Assembly (NCBI GenBank): GCA_035699745.1
Contig: DASSPH010000038.1
Location: 1-49,986, forward strand
Source of the DNA: Vicinamibacterales bacterium
GTDB taxonomy: Bacteria; Acidobacteriota; Vicinamibacteria; Vicinamibacterales; 2-12-FULL-66-21
Length of the DNA: 49,986 bases
Reading direction: 5' to 3'
The translations under genes were made by a program, and so were the position numbers. The notes beneath the pieces are model-generated. The model made no database searches. It was not told the DNA's origin and was given only the letters and a program-made list of their open reading frames with translations. Of the stretch, positions 1 to 8,198 are shown one piece after another. Position 1 is the stretch's first letter; every line of letters starts with the position of its first letter.

Positions 1-3
1 GCT

Positions 4-45
4 ACCGGCTACTGGCCACCGGCTACTGGCAACCGGCTACCGGTT
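4..45. repeat. heptamer tandem repeat upstream of PadR 1
   Basis: Six degenerate 7-bp units of the form ACYGGCN (ACCGGCT, ACTGGCC, ACCGGCT, ACTGGCA, ACCGGCT, ACCGGTT) run head to tail up to the PadR promoter. The first three bases of the window suggest the array continues to the left. It is one of four short-period arrays at gene borders in this window, each with a different unit. Confidence 0.75.
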
Positions 46-61
46 GCACCAGCTGTGTGCC

Positions 62-86
62 GCATATATGCTTCTCGCATATATGC
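62..86. promoter_or_regulatory. putative PadR operator (two palindromes)
   Basis: The 10-bp palindrome GCATATATGC occurs at 62-71 and again at 77-86, with TTCTC between them. The second copy contains the chosen PadR start codon at 83-85, and TATATG at 65-70 could serve as the -10 box. Placement on the promoter and start of a padR gene is the usual arrangement for PadR autorepression. That this PadR binds here is inferred. Confidence 0.6.
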
Positions 87-424
87 CACCGGATGCGTTC
101 GTCGAACTGAAGAAGGGCAGCGCCGAGACGCTGGTGCTGGCGGTGCTCGAGGACGGGCCGCGGCACGGCTATGAGCTGGCCAAGGAAATCGACCGGCGTT
201 CCGCCGGGCGTCTGATCTTCCACGTCGCGACCCTCTACACCACGCTCTACCGCATGGAACACGACGGCTTGATCGCCGGGCGGTGGGTCGAGAAGCCCTC
301 GCAGCGGCGCCGCCGCTTCTACCGGATCACCGCCGCCGGACGCCGCCGGCTCGCGGCCGCGCGGCGCAACTGGAAGGACTTCGTCAGCGCCATCGACGGC
401 GTCGTCCTGAAGCCGGTGACCTGA
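83..424 (+). CDS. PadR-family transcriptional regulator (module 1)
   Basis: A 113-residue winged-helix protein. The PadR core is clear: 'LVLAVLEDGPRHGYELAKEI' is the opening helix and turn, 'TLYTTLYRMEHDGLI' the recognition region, and 'RRRFYRITAAGRRRL' the wing. PadR proteins are dimeric repressors that often control the transporter gene beside them. In-frame ATGs also exist at 44 and 68; 83 was chosen because homologues of this type begin just before 'ELKKGSAE' and because 44 and 68 lie upstream of or within the operator-like palindromes. The stop codon overlaps the start of the permease gene by one base (TGATG), so the two are translationally coupled. Its ligand cannot be told from sequence. 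Confidence 0.9.
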   Translation: MPPDAFVELKKGSAETLVLAVLEDGPRHGYELAKEIDRRSAGRLIFHVATLYTTLYRMEHDGLIAGRWVEKPSQRRRRFYRITAAGRRRLAAARRNWKDFVSAIDGVVLKPVT

Positions 425-3141
425 TGCCCGCCCCCGGCGACTGGAACGCGGCCATCCGCGCCCGGCTCACGCCGCTGCTCGGCGCGCCGCCCGATGCGGA
501 GTTCGTCGACGAGCTGGCGGCGCACCTGGCCCAGGCCTACGACGACGCGCGGCGGGAGGGCGGCAGCGAGGACGAGAGCCGCGCCGCGGCGCTGCGGCTG
601 CTCGACGAATCGAGCCCGTGGCTCGACGCCGCACGGGAACGCGCCCGGCGCCCCGTCCCGAGGCGGATCCGCGAGTGGACACGGCAAGAGGCGCCGGTCC
701 CCGGCGAACGAGGAGGCTCCATGTACAGACTCGGCTTCATGCGAGACGCGCGCCACGCCCTGCGGATGCTGGTGCGGACGCCCGGGTTCAGCGCCGTCGC
801 GATCATGACCTTCGCGCTCGGCATCGGGATCAACGCCGCGGTGTTCAGCGTCGTCAACGGGGTGCTGCTCCGGCCGCTGCCCTACCCCGAGGCCGATCGC
901 ATCACGATGGTGTGGGTCGACAACACGCGCGAGAAGATCAAGGAAGACATCAACTCGTACCCGAATTACCGCGATTGGCGCGACCAGAATTCATCGTACG
1001 CGCACCTCGCCGGCTACGCCGATGCGGCATTCACGCTGACCGGCGCCGGCGAGCCGGAGCGGCTCCTCGGCGCCGAGGTGACGACGAACTTCTTCGACGT
1101 GATGGGCATCAGGCCGACGACGGGACGCCTGTTCACGGAAGCGAACGAGATCGAGGGGCGGGATCGCGTGATCGTGATCTCGCACGGCTTGTGGCAGCGC
1201 CGCTTCGGCGGGGCCGCCGACGTCATCGGCCGGACGATCACGCTCAGTACACGGCCGCACGAGATCATCGGCGTCATGCCGCCCGAGATGCGGTTCCCCG
1301 AGGGGGCGGAACTGTGGAAGCCGCTCGCGCCGGCGCAGGGGCTGCGCGAGGCGCGCGGATCGTTCTGGCTGCCGGTCATCGGCCGGCTTCGTCCCGGCGT
1401 GTCGGTGCAGCAGGCGCAGACCGAGATGGCGGGCATTTCCGCCCGCATCGCCGAGCAGTTTCCCGGCAACCGCGGCTACGGCGCGAACGTCGTCGGCTTC
1501 CGCGAGCAGCTGGTGGGGAGCGTACAGCGGCCGCTGGCGATCCTCATGGCCTCCGTGCTCTTCGTCCTGTTGATCGCGTGCGCGAACCTTGCCAACCTGA
1601 TGCTCGGCCGGACAGCGGCGCGGCGGCGCGAGCTGGCGGTGCGCACGGCGCTCGGCGCGGGACGCGCCCGCCTCGTGCGGCAGATCCTCACCGAGTCCCT
1701 CGTGCTCGCGATGATCGGCGGCGCCGCCGGCGTCCTGCTCGCGTACTGGACGACCGGGTTCTTCGTGTCGCTCGCCGGCGACAGCATTCCCGGGGCAGAT
1801 CAGATCCGGCTCGACGCGCGCGTGCTGCTCTTCGCCGTTGCGGCGGCGACCGTCGCGGCGCTGATTGCCGGTCTTCTCCCCGCGCTCCACGCCTCGCGCG
1901 CCGCAGTCGCCGACGTGCTCCGCGAAGGGGGGCGCCAGGGCGGCCCCTCCGGCAGCGGGCGAACCCGGAACGTGCTCGTCGCCGCGGAGGTCGCGCTGGC
2001 GCTGGTGCTCCTCACCGGCGCCGGCCTGCTGCTGCAGACGCTCTGGGGCATGCAGCGCGTCGACCGCGGGTTCCAGATCGATCGCATCGGCATGGCGACG
2101 ATCAGTCTGCCGGGCAGCGTCTATCCCACGCCGGACGCGGCGCGCGCGTTCTACGCCAGGCTGCTCGAGAAGGTGCGGGCGGTGCCCGGCGTCGAGTCTG
2201 CGTCGCTCGCCTCGGGCATCCTGCAGCCGCTGCTCACCAACTCCGCCGGCTTCGCGTTCGAGGGCAAGCCGCTGCCGCCGCAGGAGCAGCGCCCCGAGTA
2301 TCCCTTCGAGTCGGTATCGCCGGGGTTCTTCGACACGATCGGCGCCAGGATCGTGCGCGGCCGGGGATTCACGGAGCAGGATCACGCCCGGGCGCCGTTC
2401 GCGGTGATCGTCAACGAAACGCTCGCCACCAGCGTCTGGCCCGGCGAAGACCCGATCGGGCGCCGCCTGAAGCCCGGCGACGGCACGAACCCGCAGGCGC
2501 CATGGTTGACGGTGGTGGGCGTGGTCAAGGATCTGCGCCGCGCCGACGTGAAGCGCCACATCCGTCCCGAGATCTACTTCTCGTCGCTGCAGCGCACGCG
2601 CAGCACGCAGATTCTCGTGTATCGCGCCGCCGGCGATCCCGCCGCCGTCATGCCGGCGATCCGCCGGGAGGTGCAGCAGCTGGATCCGCAGCTCGCGCTG
2701 TTCCGCGTGACCAGTCTGCGCGCCGCGCTGTCGAACACGCTGCGGCAGCCGCGATTCCAGGCGACGCTGCTCGGCGGCTTCGCGGCGATCGCGCTGCTCC
2801 TCGCCTCGATCGGGATCTACGGCGTCACGTCGCACGCCGTCGCGCAACGGACGCAGGAAGTGGGCATCCGCATGGCGATGGGAGCGCAGCGCTCGGCGGT
2901 GCGGGCGCTGATGCTCAAGCAGCACGTGACGCCGGCGCTGGTCGGCGTCGCGGTCGGCCTGGCGGGCGCGCTGGCGCTGAGCCGCTTCCTGGCCTCGCTG
3001 CTCTACGGCGTCCGCGCCGTGGATCCGTGGACGTATCTCGCCGTGACGGCGGCACTCGTGGGAGTGGCGATCGCCGCCTGCTGGATCCCGGCCAGCCGAG
3101 CCATGCGCGTCGATCCGCTCGTCGCGTTGCGCGCCGAGTAA
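424..3141 (+). CDS. ADOP-type ABC transporter permease (MacB/FtsX duplicated) 1
   Basis: A 905-residue permease of the acidobacterial duplicated orphan permease type. Residues about 1-95 form a soluble prefix. A first transmembrane helix ('FSAVAIMTFALGIGINAAVF') lies near 121-148, followed by a MacB-like periplasmic domain and an FtsX helix block near 370-490. From about 515 the whole MacB_PCD plus FtsX unit repeats, ending with helices at about 782-902. No ATPase gene is adjacent, which is why this family is called orphan. The start at 424 overlaps the padR stop. An in-frame ATG at 721, preceded by a strong GAGGAGG, marks the junction between prefix and core and could be a second start. Role as a PadR-controlled MacB-like export or envelope-stress component is inferred from the family. 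Confidence 0.93.
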   Translation: MPAPGDWNAAIRARLTPLLGAPPDAEFVDELAAHLAQAYDDARREGGSEDESRAAALRLLDESSPWLDAARERARRPVPRRIREWTRQEAPVPGERGGSMYRLGFMRDARHALRMLVRTPGFSAVAIMTFALGIGINAAVFSVVNGVLLRPLPYPEADRITMVWVDNTREKIKEDINSYPNYRDWRDQNSSYAHLAGYADAAFTLTGAGEPERLLGAEVTTNFFDVMGIRPTTGRLFTEANEIEGRDRVIVISHGLWQRRFGGAADVIGRTITLSTRPHEIIGVMPPEMRFPEGAELWKPLAPAQGLREARGSFWLPVIGRLRPGVSVQQAQTEMAGISARIAEQFPGNRGYGANVVGFREQLVGSVQRPLAILMASVLFVLLIACANLANLMLGRTAARRRELAVRTALGAGRARLVRQILTESLVLAMIGGAAGVLLAYWTTGFFVSLAGDSIPGADQIRLDARVLLFAVAAATVAALIAGLLPALHASRAAVADVLREGGRQGGPSGSGRTRNVLVAAEVALALVLLTGAGLLLQTLWGMQRVDRGFQIDRIGMATISLPGSVYPTPDAARAFYARLLEKVRAVPGVESASLASGILQPLLTNSAGFAFEGKPLPPQEQRPEYPFESVSPGFFDTIGARIVRGRGFTEQDHARAPFAVIVNETLATSVWPGEDPIGRRLKPGDGTNPQAPWLTVVGVVKDLRRADVKRHIRPEIYFSSLQRTRSTQILVYRAAGDPAAVMPAIRREVQQLDPQLALFRVTSLRAALSNTLRQPRFQATLLGGFAAIALLLASIGIYGVTSHAVAQRTQEVGIRMAMGAQRSAVRALMLKQHVTPALVGVAVGLAGALALSRFLASLLYGVRAVDPWTYLAVTAALVGVAIAACWIPASRAMRVDPLVALRAE

Positions 3142-3189
3142 GCTCGTGCGGCATGCGGGTTGCTCCTCTCTCGTCGAGGAGGACATCCA

Positions 3190-3375
3190 ATGCCGAAACG
3201 GGACAGCGGACGCCGCGAGCTCATCGATACCGGGCGCAACAAGATGTACGGCCGGCGCGACGAGCAGGGGCGGTTCAGCGAAATGGATGACGTCGGGCGC
3301 TCGCTCTCGACCGACCGCCGCCGGCAGGCCAAGGGGAAGGCGCCTCGCGGCCAGGGAGATCGCGGAGACCGGTAG
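3190..3375 (+). CDS. small conserved hydrophilic protein
   Basis: A 61-residue, very charged protein with no membrane segment. It begins 'MPKRDSGRRELIDTGRNKMY', continues 'RRDEQGRF' and 'DDVGRSLS.DRR', and ends 'GQGDRGDR'. I recognise this layout (RIDTG, YVRRD..GRF, DDVGRSLS, GQGDRGDR) as a small protein of unknown function found widely in bacteria; the name and role are not known to me. The ATG at 3190 is preceded by a good GAGGAGG ribosome binding site, unlike many starts in this window. It follows the ADOP gene by 48 bp and converges on the O-methyltransferase gene. The low complexity and K/R/D/G composition suggest a disordered, possibly nucleic-acid-associated protein; that is inference. 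Confidence 0.8.
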   Translation: MPKRDSGRRELIDTGRNKMYGRRDEQGRFSEMDDVGRSLSTDRRRQAKGKAPRGQGDRGDR

Positions 3376-3387
3376 CCGCGGCGGCTA
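3373..3387. terminator. hairpin spanning two convergent stop codons
   Basis: TAGCCG-CGG-CGGCTA forms a perfect 6-bp stem with a 3-nt loop. Its outer triplets are the TAG stop of the small protein (3373-3375) and, on the other strand, the TAG stop of the O-methyltransferase (3385-3387). There is no T-tract, so it is at best a weak bidirectional terminator. Confidence 0.35.
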
Positions 3388-4041
3388 TACGACGACGAGG
3401 GCGAAGCCGTCGTAGCCTTTGACGCCTGTGGTCTGAATCACCGTCCCCGAGGCGCGCGATTCGGCCGCAAGCGTCGCGAGGAACCGGCGCATGCCCTCGA
3501 CGTCGGCGTCCGTCCCGGAGGCGTCGACGATCTTCCCGTCCCGGATGACGTTGTCGACGACGACCACGCCGCCGCTGCGGGTGAGCTTCAGCGCCCACTC
3601 GAAGTACGCCGGCGTGGACGGCTTGTCGGCGTCGATGAACACGAAGTCGAACCGCTCGCCGGCTTCGAGCGCGGGGAGAAGGTCGAGGGCACGCCCGACG
3701 CGAACCTCGACGAGGGGAGCGAGGCCGGCGCGTTCGAGGTTGGCGCGCGCCACCGCCGCGTGTCCGGGATCGAATTCGAGCGACACGAGACGGCCGCCGG
3801 ACGGCAGCGCCCGGGCGAGCCAGATCGTGCTGTAGCCGCCGAGCGTGCCGATCTCGAGAATCCGCCGCGCGCCCGCGAGGCGCGCGAGCAGGTGCAGGAA
3901 CTTGCCCTGCGGCGCCGAGACGCTGATCGCCGGCAGCCCGGCGTCCTGCGCGGCGCGCTGCGCCGCGTCCAGCACCGGGTCAGCGGGAATCAGTTGTTCG
4001 CTGATGTAGTTGTCGACCGCGGTCCACGTCTCCTGGTTCAT
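3385..4041 (-). CDS. SAM-dependent O-methyltransferase (class I, OMT family 3)
   Basis: A 218-residue Rossmann-fold methyltransferase related to caffeoyl-CoA/catechol-type O-methyltransferases. Visible motifs are the SAM loop 'ILEIGTLGGYSTIWLA', the acidic ribose-binding strand 'LVSLEFD', the metal/catalytic segment 'FDFVFIDADKPS' and the following 'GGVVVVDNVIRDG', all in family order and at normal full length. Such enzymes transfer methyl from SAM to a catechol or similar hydroxyl using a divalent metal; the substrate here is unknown. The ATG at 4041 has no ribosome binding site but lies exactly 6 nt after TAAGAT, so a leaderless transcript is likely. It follows the amidohydrolase by 31 bp and may also be reached by read-through. 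Confidence 0.93.
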   Translation of the reverse strand: MNQETWTAVDNYISEQLIPADPVLDAAQRAAQDAGLPAISVSAPQGKFLHLLARLAGARRILEIGTLGGYSTIWLARALPSGGRLVSLEFDPGHAAVARANLERAGLAPLVEVRVGRALDLLPALEAGERFDFVFIDADKPSTPAYFEWALKLTRSGGVVVVDNVIRDGKIVDASGTDADVEGMRRFLATLAAESRASGTVIQTTGVKGYDGFALVVV

Positions 4042-4053
4042 CCGTCTATCTTA
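4042..4053 (-). promoter_or_regulatory. putative leaderless promoter -10 (TAAGAT-N6-ATG)
   Basis: Read on the minus strand, TAAGAT (4053-4048) is followed by AGACGG and then the ATG of the O-methyltransferase. The geometry would put the transcription start at or next to the A of the start codon. Confidence 0.5.
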
Positions 4054-4072
4054 GTCAGACGTCTGCGCCGCG

Positions 4073-5128
4073 TCAGGTTCCGCTGCGCGGCAGGAAACCG
4101 CTGCCGTCGAACGACGCCAGCGTGCCCCACTCGGCGTCGCCGAGCGGCCAGACCTGACGCGCCTGCGTCAGCGAGCTCGGATGGCGATCGGTCCACGCGT
4201 CGGTGCCCCACATCAGCCGATCGATGCCCCATTCGCGCAGCATGCGTCCGAGCGCGAGCTGCTGCGCCGGGGAGATCGGCCGCGCGCCGGGACGCGGCTC
4301 GGTGAGGAGCACGCTCGAGCAATCGGCCCACAGCTGCGGCGCGAGCTGCGGGCGGGCGCGGACGGCATTGATCAGTGTGCCGAAGATCCGCAGCGTGCCT
4401 TGTTCGGCCGCGCCGCCCGGACCGCCGAGATGCGCGATCGACAGCCGCAGCGCGGGGAACGGCTCGACCAGCTGCCCCATCAGGATCTCGAGATCCGCGG
4501 TGCCGAAATCCTTCACGGCGTCGTTGAAGATGTGGGCGATCACCGGCACGCCGCGCTTCGCCGCTTCGGCGAACAGCGCCTGCACGCGCGTCAGGTGCAC
4601 CGCCTCGCGGAGCCGCACGTCGCTGTCGCCGAAGTGCACGGTGACCCCGCGCATGCGGTGCGTCTCGACGCAGCGCACCAGTTCGTCCACCGCGTAGTCG
4701 CGCTTGGGGTTGACGCTGGCGAACGGGATCAGGACCGGCGCGTGCTCCCGTGCCTGCAGCGCCGTGAAATCGTTCTCGTTCTGGACGTCGCGATGTTCGT
4801 CCGCCGGCTTCTTGCGGCGGCCGGCGCGCAGCGAGTCGCTGGCGTGCAGGCAGGCGCTCGACAGCGCGATCGCGCGCGGGATGCCGTCCTCCTCCAGCGC
4901 GTCGACGATGATCCGCCCGTTCACCGGACGGATCGCGCGGCGCACGTCGGCGTCCGCGCTGGAGTTTCGCATCCAGGTCGCGAGGTCGCGGCTGATGAGA
5001 TGCGCGTGCGCGTCGAGCAGCGGCGCCGGCAGCCGGGTGCGATCGTCCTGCTGCCCCCGCAGCGGCGGTCCGAGCACGGTCATCGCCCCGAGCTGTCCGA
5101 GCCGCGTCAACGCCTCACGCCGGTTCAT
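4073..5128 (-). CDS. amidohydrolase-family protein, exported
   Basis: A 351-residue TIM-barrel hydrolase of the amidohydrolase_2 type. The N terminus 'MNRREALTRLGQLGAMTVL' has twin arginines and a hydrophobic stretch, consistent with Tat export. Family features include 'LLDAHAHLI' (the HxH metal motif), a central 'PVIAHIFND' histidine, 'LSIAHLGG', and a C-terminal 'LMWGTDAW' aspartate. The substrate cannot be assigned; relatives are decarboxylases and lactonases. The start at 5128 has a purine-rich GGGGGTGA before it. It lies 33 bp downstream of the propeller gene on the same strand and is probably co-transcribed with it. Confidence 0.88.
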   Translation of the reverse strand: MNRREALTRLGQLGAMTVLGPPLRGQQDDRTRLPAPLLDAHAHLISRDLATWMRNSSADADVRRAIRPVNGRIIVDALEEDGIPRAIALSSACLHASDSLRAGRRKKPADEHRDVQNENDFTALQAREHAPVLIPFASVNPKRDYAVDELVRCVETHRMRGVTVHFGDSDVRLREAVHLTRVQALFAEAAKRGVPVIAHIFNDAVKDFGTADLEILMGQLVEPFPALRLSIAHLGGPGGAAEQGTLRIFGTLINAVRARPQLAPQLWADCSSVLLTEPRPGARPISPAQQLALGRMLREWGIDRLMWGTDAWTDRHPSSLTQARQVWPLGDAEWGTLASFDGSGFLPRSGT

Positions 5129-5161
5129 AGGTCACCCCCGATTCCCGCCAGCCGCGCGCCC

Positions 5162-6565
<1,404 letters not shown>

Positions 6566-6577
6566 GCGAGCAGTTTA
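6566..6577 (-). promoter_or_regulatory. putative leaderless promoter -10 (TAAACT-N6-GTG)
   Basis: On the minus strand TAAACT (6577-6572) is followed by GCTCGC and the GTG start of the propeller gene. No ribosome binding site is visible between them. Confidence 0.45.
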
Positions 6578-6600
6578 CAACCGGCGGCGCGTCAGCGGCT

Positions 6601-7008
6601 CTACCGCGTCGGCCGCGCGCGCGCCGCTTCCTTGACCGCTTGCACGAGCTGCGAGAGGTCCACCGGCTTGCCCACGATCTCGTACACCTGCTGGTGCTGC
6701 CCGGCGAGCCGCTCCACATGTTTCGCATTGACGCTGGTGATGACGAACTGCCGTCCCTGCATCACCGGCATCCGGCAAAGGTGCTGGAACAGCGCCCAGT
6801 TCGCTTCGTAGGGGGGGGACACGTCATAGACGATCACCTTCGGCTCGTGCTGGCCGATGAAGTGCTCGACGTCGACCTGCCCTTCGCGGATCTGAAACGT
6901 CAGCGAGGTCACGACGACGAACCCGGCCTGCTCCAGCGTCACGCGGACCATGTCGACGATGTCCGGAGTGGAGTTGATCACCGCGACGACCGGCAGGTCC
7001 TGCTGCAT
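6601..7008 (-). CDS. receiver-like (CheY-fold) domain protein
   Basis: A 135-residue single-domain protein with a CheY-like layout. Strand 1 is 'LPVVAVINSTPDIVDMV', the candidate phospho-acceptor is the Asp in 'KVIVYDVSPPYEANW', followed by the Thr/Ser in 'QFVITSVN' and the Lys in 'IVGKPVDLSQLV'. The usual acidic pair after strand 1 is replaced by 'NSTPD', so normal Mg2+-dependent phosphorylation is doubtful. No output domain and no histidine kinase are nearby. I chose ATG 7008 over GTG 7026 because TACGAT lies exactly 6 nt before it. It could be a stand-alone regulator or a degenerate sensor; the partner is unknown. Confidence 0.82.
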   Translation of the reverse strand: MQQDLPVVAVINSTPDIVDMVRVTLEQAGFVVVTSLTFQIREGQVDVEHFIGQHEPKVIVYDVSPPYEANWALFQHLCRMPVMQGRQFVITSVNAKHVERLAGQHQQVYEIVGKPVDLSQLVQAVKEAARARPTR

Positions 7009-7020
7009 CTGCCGATCGTA
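7009..7020 (-). promoter_or_regulatory. putative leaderless promoter -10 (TACGAT-N6-ATG)
   Basis: On the minus strand TACGAT (7020-7015), CGGCAG, then ATG at 7008. If this is the promoter, the GTG at 7026 cannot be the start. Confidence 0.4.
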
Positions 7021-7064
7021 GCGCACGCGAACTGGATTGAGGCCGCCGGCCGCTTCAGCCGGGG

Positions 7065-7088
7065 TAGAATACGCGCGGCTTGAGGAGG
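7065..7088 (+). promoter_or_regulatory. -10 box and strong ribosome binding site
   Basis: TAGAAT at 7065-7070 is a good -10 candidate, and GAGGAGG at 7082-7088 precedes the ATG at 7095. This gene therefore has a conventional leader, in contrast to the leaderless starts nearby. Confidence 0.5.
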
Positions 7089-7094
7089 ATCAGA

Positions 7095-8198
7095 ATGTAT
7101 TCACGAACGATGAAGTCGATCGCCGGCGCCGTTGCCATTGCCGGGCTGGCGGTACTCCCGGCGGGGCGCACCGGCGTCACGGCGGCGGTGCCGGACGAGG
7201 GACCGGCGCTGCAGTCGGTCGGCCCGATGACCTTCGGGCCCGACGGGCTGCTGTTCGCAGCCGACACCACCGCGGCGACGATCTACGCGCTCGACCTCGG
7301 CGCGCAGGGCACCGGCGGCACACCGGGCGCGGCCGACGTCCCCGACATCGACCGCAAGATCGCCTCGATGCTCGGCAGCGAGGCGAGCGCGATCCGCGTG
7401 ACCGATCTCGCGATCCATCCGAAGACGAAGCACGCCTACATCGGCGTGATGCGCGGCACCGGCGCCGACGCCAGGCCGGTCCTCCTCCGCGTCGACGGCG
7501 ACGGCCGCATCGAGCCGATCGCCATCGAGAAAGTGAAGTACACCAAGGTCTCGCTGCCGAACGCGCCGGCGGCGGGCGCCGACGGGCGCCGCAACCCGCG
7601 CGCCGACTCGGTCACCGACATGGCGTTCGCCGACGGCACGCTGATCGTCGCGGGGCTCTCGAACGAAGAGTTCGCCTCGAAGCTGCGCACGTTCGCCTAC
7701 CCGTTCACCGCGGCGGACCCGGGCACCAGCGTCGAGATCTTCCACGGCAACCACGGCCAGCTCGAGACCCGCGCGCCGGTCTACACCTTCATCCCCTACA
7801 CTATCGATCGCACGCCGCACGTGATCGCCAGCTACACCTGCACTCCGCTAGTGAAGTTCCCGATGAACAGCCTGAAGGGCACGAAGGTGGTGGGCACGAC
7901 GATCGCCGAGTTCGGCGCCGGCAACCGTCCGCTCGACATGATCCTCTACAAGAAGGACGGGAAGGAATTCCTGCTCATGTCGAACAACAATCGCGGCGTG
8001 ATGAAGATCCCCACCGCGGACTTCGGCACGGCGCCGGCCATCACCGCGAAGGTGACCGCCCCCACCGGCGGCATCGCCTACGAGACCATTGCGTCGATGA
8101 AAGGCGTCGAGCAGATGGACCTGCTGGATGCGCAGCGCTCGATCGTGCTCGCGCGCACGGCGTCCGGGCTCAGCCTGTCGGCGGTCGCACTGCCCTGA
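7095..8198 (+). CDS. exported protein of unknown function (propeller-like)
   Basis: A 367-residue protein. The N terminus 'MYSRTMKSIAGAVAIAGLAV' followed by 'LPAGRT' is a signal peptide. The mature part has strand-rich segments such as 'GPMTFGPDGLLFAADTTAAT', 'VTDLAIHPKTKHAYIGVMRG' and 'MAFADGTLIVAGLSNEEFAS', which look like beta-propeller blades, but I cannot name the family. Start chosen at 7095 because of the GAGGAGG 6 nt upstream; a TTG at 7080 is in frame but precedes that site. It is directly coupled to the lipoprotein gene, whose likely CTG start overlaps its TGA stop, so the two probably act together at the cell surface. Confidence 0.82.
   Translation: MYSRTMKSIAGAVAIAGLAVLPAGRTGVTAAVPDEGPALQSVGPMTFGPDGLLFAADTTAATIYALDLGAQGTGGTPGAADVPDIDRKIASMLGSEASAIRVTDLAIHPKTKHAYIGVMRGTGADARPVLLRVDGDGRIEPIAIEKVKYTKVSLPNAPAAGADGRRNPRADSVTDMAFADGTLIVAGLSNEEFASKLRTFAYPFTAADPGTSVEIFHGNHGQLETRAPVYTFIPYTIDRTPHVIASYTCTPLVKFPMNSLKGTKVVGTTIAEFGAGNRPLDMILYKKDGKEFLLMSNNNRGVMKIPTADFGTAPAITAKVTAPTGGIAYETIASMKGVEQMDLLDAQRSIVLARTASGLSLSAVALP

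Noticed and set aside
283-423. Upstream extension of ADOP 1 in frame
   Set aside because: It lies inside padR in another frame and looks random; ATG 424 overlaps the padR stop, as expected for coupled genes.
991-3186. Long minus-strand frame opposite ADOP 1
   Set aside because: Arg/His-rich shadow of GC-rich codons with no motif. Similar long shadows lie opposite most large genes.
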